From assembly GCA_011525665.1 (NCBI GenBank), contig WYAU01000014.1, positions 1 to 64,000 on the forward strand: DNA of 64,000 nt, read 5' to 3'. The stretch's first letter is position 1, and each line of letters begins with the position of its first letter. Source of the DNA: Candidatus Brocadia sp. GTDB lineage: Bacteria; Planctomycetota; Brocadiia; Brocadiales; Brocadiaceae. The notes under the pieces were generated by a model. It had not been told where the DNA came from, searched no databases, and worked only from the letters and a program-made list of their open reading frames with translations. Shown piece after piece: positions 60,146-64,000 of this stretch. The position numbers were made by a program, and so were the translations under genes.

Positions 60146-60412
60146 TTACCGGTGAAGATCAAGCTTTTCTAACTCTTCAATAATCTTTTTTATCCCTTCT
60201 CTCCTTTCAAGGATTCCCTGAAGCAGGTCATATTCGGCCGGAGTGAAGAAAAAGGTTAAAAATGGTCTGAAGAATACCATCGTCTGGCTTCCAAGATAAC
60301 TGAGTGGTTGTGCGCATTCAAGAAACATTGTGGCGGGAACCGTGATTCTTCTTTTGTTTATTACCGTTGCCAGTTTCCGGATGAGGGCCAGTTCCTGTTC
60401 GTTCATTGTCAT
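60146..60412 (-). CDS. Conserved-looking 88-aa protein upstream of the GlmL-like gene
   Basis: The frame from ATG 60412 (or ATG 60406, MNEQELALIRKLATVI) has a compact core (TVPATMFLECAQPLSYLGSQTMVFFRP, then AEYDLLQGILERREGIKKII). This looks like a known kind of small protein with an ExxxPL-x4-SQ motif that accompanies GlmL-type genes in several anaerobic lineages, as far as I remember. No Shine-Dalgarno. Longer start codons add an out-of-character N-terminus. Function unknown; possibly membrane-associated. Confidence 0.6.
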   Translation of the reverse strand: MTMNEQELALIRKLATVINKRRITVPATMFLECAQPLSYLGSQTMVFFRPFLTFFFTPAEYDLLQGILERREGIKKIIEELEKLDLHR

Positions 60413-60639
60413 TTTTTTATGAGGTGTCCCTGTACTAAAGGCATGCCGGAACTCCCGCCGGACAGATTGTCCGTTTACTTTTGGAAAACAGGAAAATATT
60501 TTTGAAAATAAATTGTGTAAATACATGACGTTAAAGAATCTTATCAAAGTGGTGGCATTTTTGTCAAAAGCAAAAATGGGTTTTTTTCCCTGGCCAATAA
60601 ACTTTTCAGTATTTCAGTGGCGCATCCGTTTGAAAAAAC

Positions 60640-60669
60640 TTGACAAATGAGAGAGGGGAATCTTATAAT
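60640..60669 (+). promoter_or_regulatory. Consensus promoter abutting a start codon
   Basis: TTGACA (60640-60645), an 18-base spacer and TATAAT (60664-60669) are both perfect consensus hexamers. The ATG at 60676 begins 6 bases after the -10 box, so the message would be leaderless or nearly so. Confidence 0.75.
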
Positions 60670-60675
60670 TCTAAG

Positions 60676-60789
60676 ATGCCTGAAATTGAAGAATTAGAAC
60701 ATAGAATTGCAAGGCTTGAGGCCCTTTGCGAAGACGTTCTCAAGGAAAGAATTGCACAAATTGCCTCAAGACTGGACCAGTTAGTATGA
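60676..60789 (+). CDS. 37-aa coiled-coil peptide
   Basis: MPEIEELEHRIARLEALCED with following LKERIAQIASRLDQLV is a single amphipathic heptad helix. The stop TGA 60787-60789 overlaps the ATG of the next frame as ATGA, implying translational coupling. The promoter immediately upstream is consensus. The product could pair with the membrane-anchored coiled-coil product encoded next. No family identified. Confidence 0.5.
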   Translation: MPEIEELEHRIARLEALCEDVLKERIAQIASRLDQLV

Positions 60790-61002
60790 AAAAAACAGAA
60801 CGCGACAAGGCGGAGATACTGACAAAAGCTGAAAAAGATAAGTCAAGATAAGTCAGAAATACTTGCCAAGACAGAAATATTGATAAAAACAGAAAAGGGC
60901 AAGCGGCAGATTATTTATTGGATGGCGGGATTGAATGTTGGCTTTTTAACCCTTACCATTACGGCGCTCTGGGCAATCCTGTCTTTTGCATTAAAGCCGT
61001 AA
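60786..61002 (+). pseudogene. Lys/Glu coiled-coil plus membrane-helix gene broken by a 10-bp duplication
   Basis: From ATG 60786 the frame reads MKKTERDKAEILTKAEKDKS and then hits TAA because AGATAAGTCA (60836-60845) is duplicated at 60846-60855. Deleting one copy restores SEILAKTEILIKTEKGKRQI and a membrane helix (IYWMAGLNVGFLTLTITALW, ending at TAA 61000). The intact ancestor would be a short coiled-coil with a C-terminal anchor. The duplication is visible directly. Confidence 0.6.
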
Positions 61003-61031
61003 ATGTTTCCCAATTTTGAAAGGAGAAATAG

Positions 61032-62372
<1,341 letters not shown>

Positions 62373-62480
62373 TATTTCTCGCCCGGCACAAGGAACGGCG
62401 CCCTATTTCCATATCCCTTTACGTAAAACAGACTGCGTTACTATCTTATTTCCACTGAAAAATGCATAAGATTAAATTCC

Positions 62481-62508
62481 TTGACAAAAAATAGGCTGTA
62501 CTTATAAT
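62481..62508 (+). promoter_or_regulatory. Promoter upstream of htpX
   Basis: TTGACA (62481-62486), a 16-base spacer and TATAAT (62503-62508), both consensus. The start near 62515 gives a 270-base leader to ATG 62785. The remaining part of 62373-62784 holds no gene; see the hairpin at 62665-62691. Confidence 0.7.
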
Positions 62509-62664
62509 AATTTTTCACGGCAAAGGCATTCTGACGTTAGGGATTTTCAAGCCAGTCTCTGGAGTGGCATTCATGTAATTACTACCATACCAGAAAAGAC
62601 ACTGAATGCCTAATGAGAGGACAAGGAATTTTCCCCCCATACCCCCCGCAAATGGGAAGGAGGG

Positions 62665-62691
62665 GGAGAGCGACAAATCTCGTCGCTCTCC
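62665..62691 (+). other. Strong hairpin in the htpX leader
   Basis: A 10-bp perfect stem, GGAGAGCGAC / GTCGCTCTCC, encloses AAATCTC, and lies between C-rich and G-rich runs that could extend it. It is not followed by T, so it is not a terminator. It lies in the predicted 270-base 5' leader of htpX and may regulate translation or be a repeat element. Confidence 0.55.
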
Positions 62692-62784
62692 GGGGGAAAG
62701 GTTGCCGTAAGCATGATTTATCTAAAATATACAGGGTTTCTCCCCTAAAAGTTTCTTTACGGGTATTTGAGGAGAAATAATATT

Positions 62785-63630
62785 ATGAATTATTTTAAGA
62801 CAACGGTATTGTTGATTGCCCTGACGTTATTGCTCGTTTGGGTAGGCAGTATGTTCGGAGGACGCCAGGGCGCGGTCTTCGCATTTGCCATTGCAATGGG
62901 TATGAATTTTTTTAGTTACTGGTTTAGCGACAAGATCGTTTTGAAGATGTACGGCGCAAGGGAGGTTTCAGAAAAGGAGTCGCCAACCTATTACGGAATT
63001 GTTAAGGAATTGACCATGCACGCAGGATTACCCATGCCCAGGACATATATTATACAGACGAATGCTATGAATGCCTTTGCCACAGGCAGAAATCCGAATC
63101 ATGCCGCGGTGGCAGTTACCGAGGGTATGCTTAACTCCCTGAAACGCGAGGAACTCAGAGGGGTACTGGGACACGAATTGTCCCATATCAGAAACAGGGA
63201 CATACTCATTTCTACCATTGTTGCAACCGTTGCCGGTGCTATTATGATGCTGGCCAATATGGCCCGGTGGGCAGCAATCTTTGGGGGGTACGGAGGAAGG
63301 GATGAAGAAGAAAACAGGGGTGGAGGCCTTGCGATGCTGCTGATAGCTATCGTGGCTCCCATAGCCGCACTTATAATCCAGATGGCGATTTCCCGTTCAC
63401 GGGAGTATGCGGCCGATAAGGGGGGCGCATTATTAACGGGAAATCCGCTGGGACTGGCCAGCGCCCTTGAGAAATTACAGCAGGCATCAGTGGTCAGGCC
63501 TATCGATGCTAGCTCGGCTACGGCCCATCTTTTTATTGTGAACCCGTTAAGCGGCCGTTCATTTGCTGCAATATTTAGTACTCATCCACCAATCGAAGAG
63601 CGGATCAAGAGGCTCAGGGCAATGGCCTGA
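62785..63630 (+). CDS. htpX: Membrane metalloprotease HtpX
   Basis: 281 residues from ATG 62785, which has GAGGAG 10 bases ahead. Two N-terminal helices ([34 protein letters not shown]), then [20 protein letters not shown] with the HExxH zinc site, two further helices, the distal zinc Glu in [11 protein letters not shown], and [14 protein letters not shown]. An inner-membrane protease that degrades misfolded membrane proteins together with FtsH. Confidence 0.95.
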   Translation: MNYFKTTVLLIALTLLLVWVGSMFGGRQGAVFAFAIAMGMNFFSYWFSDKIVLKMYGAREVSEKESPTYYGIVKELTMHAGLPMPRTYIIQTNAMNAFATGRNPNHAAVAVTEGMLNSLKREELRGVLGHELSHIRNRDILISTIVATVAGAIMMLANMARWAAIFGGYGGRDEEENRGGGLAMLLIAIVAPIAALIIQMAISRSREYAADKGGALLTGNPLGLASALEKLQQASVVRPIDASSATAHLFIVNPLSGRSFAAIFSTHPPIEERIKRLRAMA

Positions 63631-63823
63631 AAAAGGCTTTCTATGACTGCATTCACCGTGACAACGATTCTCTGCAGCGGATTTTAAAGCCAGCCATTCC
63701 GGAGACCGGTTTTACATTCTTATCCTGAAGGAGCCTGGTGTTATTGTATCTTAGTAGCGTGGACTAATTATCGAAAACAACGTGTGTTTTTACAAAGAGA
63801 GCAATTTACTTGGAGGAACATGA

Positions 63824-64000
63824 ATGGTGCACTATACTTGTGATATGTGCGGAAAACCATTACTGGCGGATGAAGAGATTCGGTATGTGGTGAAAATTGA
63901 GGTATATACCGCATGCGATGCTATGGAGATGGACGATGACGAAGATCTGGATGATGAGGGATGGGAAATGGATGGGGAAAACGAGAGGCAGGATGGCGCA
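63824..64000 (+). CDS. Cys-containing acidic protein, 5' part (runs off the window)
   Basis: ATG 63824 opens a frame that is still open at the window end (59 codons). It begins MVHYTCDMCGKPLLADEEIR, with a CxxC zinc-ribbon half, then continues with a strongly acidic DDDEDLDDEGWEMDGENE stretch. GGAGG lies 7 bases upstream of the ATG; an earlier ATG at 63820 opens only eight codons. No family recognised. The region 63631-63823 has no gene. Confidence 0.6.
   Translation, partial: MVHYTCDMCGKPLLADEEIRYVVKIEVYTACDAMEMDDDEDLDDEGWEMDGENERQDGA

Noticed and set aside
62580-62700. CRISPR-like or tandem repeat array in the htpX leader
   Set aside because: Only one hairpin and homopolymer-rich runs; no repeated unit with spacers here or anywhere in the window.

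Overview
The window looks like chromosomal DNA of a Gram-negative, strictly anaerobic bacterium. It has an outer-membrane/LPS gene set (kdsD, kdsC, lptC-like, wzm/wzt), an oxygen-sensitive ribonucleotide reductase system (nrdD/nrdG/nrdR) and a 2-oxoacid:ferredoxin oxidoreductase gene. The mix of an archaeal-type methionine adenosyltransferase, cupredoxin-like and DUF1326 exported proteins and multidomain glycosyltransferases suggests an anammox-type planctomycete (Brocadiales). That assignment is inference; no rRNA or hydrazine gene is present to confirm it.

Left part (1-14 kb): the end of an IS630-type transposase, archaeal-type MAT, an RMD1/DUF155-like membrane protein, an exported cupredoxin-like protein and a frameshifted POR gamma-delta fusion. 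Next comes an exported thioredoxin-like/TPR gene with an in-frame UGA exactly where the first Cys of the CxxC motif should be, followed by a SECIS-like hairpin; this is the strongest novelty candidate. A minus-strand operon follows (ribH, a nusB-PHP fusion, ftsY, sdhB, a 56-aa ORF, a LOG-family gene), then DUF1326, tRNA-Arg(CCU), a PHP phosphoesterase, a TPR protein, an RluD-type synthase and tatA.

Middle (14-36 kb): housekeeping genes smc, nrdG/nrdD/nrdR, dCMP deaminase/mnmE/yidC/trm112 and scpA, plus an M50 protease. After these come the envelope operon kdsD-kdsC-lptC-like, a degenerate GDPD-HEAT fusion and a cobA-hemD fusion. Two very small basic proteins with good Shine-Dalgarno sites (32 and 28 aa) lie beside smc, and one resembles ribosomal protein bL37.

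Right-centre (36-57 kb): a minus-strand surface-glycan island exporting through a Wzm/Wzt ABC transporter. It holds family 2 and family 4 glycosyltransferases, GT4-GT2 fusions, a methyltransferase-polysaccharide deacetylase fusion, a sulfotransferase, a DUF6473-like protein, a radical SAM/SPASM protein and SAM methyltransferases. A shared ~70-residue module recurs four times in three neighbouring proteins. Several genes here are broken by frameshifts or a nonsense codon, so the island is either in flux or affected by homopolymer sequencing errors.

Right end (57-64 kb): a three-gene cluster centred on a GlmL/MutL-type ATPase without any visible glutamate mutase, a consensus promoter abutting a tiny coiled-coil gene pair (one member broken by a 10-bp tandem duplication), threonine synthase, HtpX, and the start of a Cys-containing acidic protein. 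Short palindromic repeats are scattered through the window and sometimes form the 5' ends of genes.
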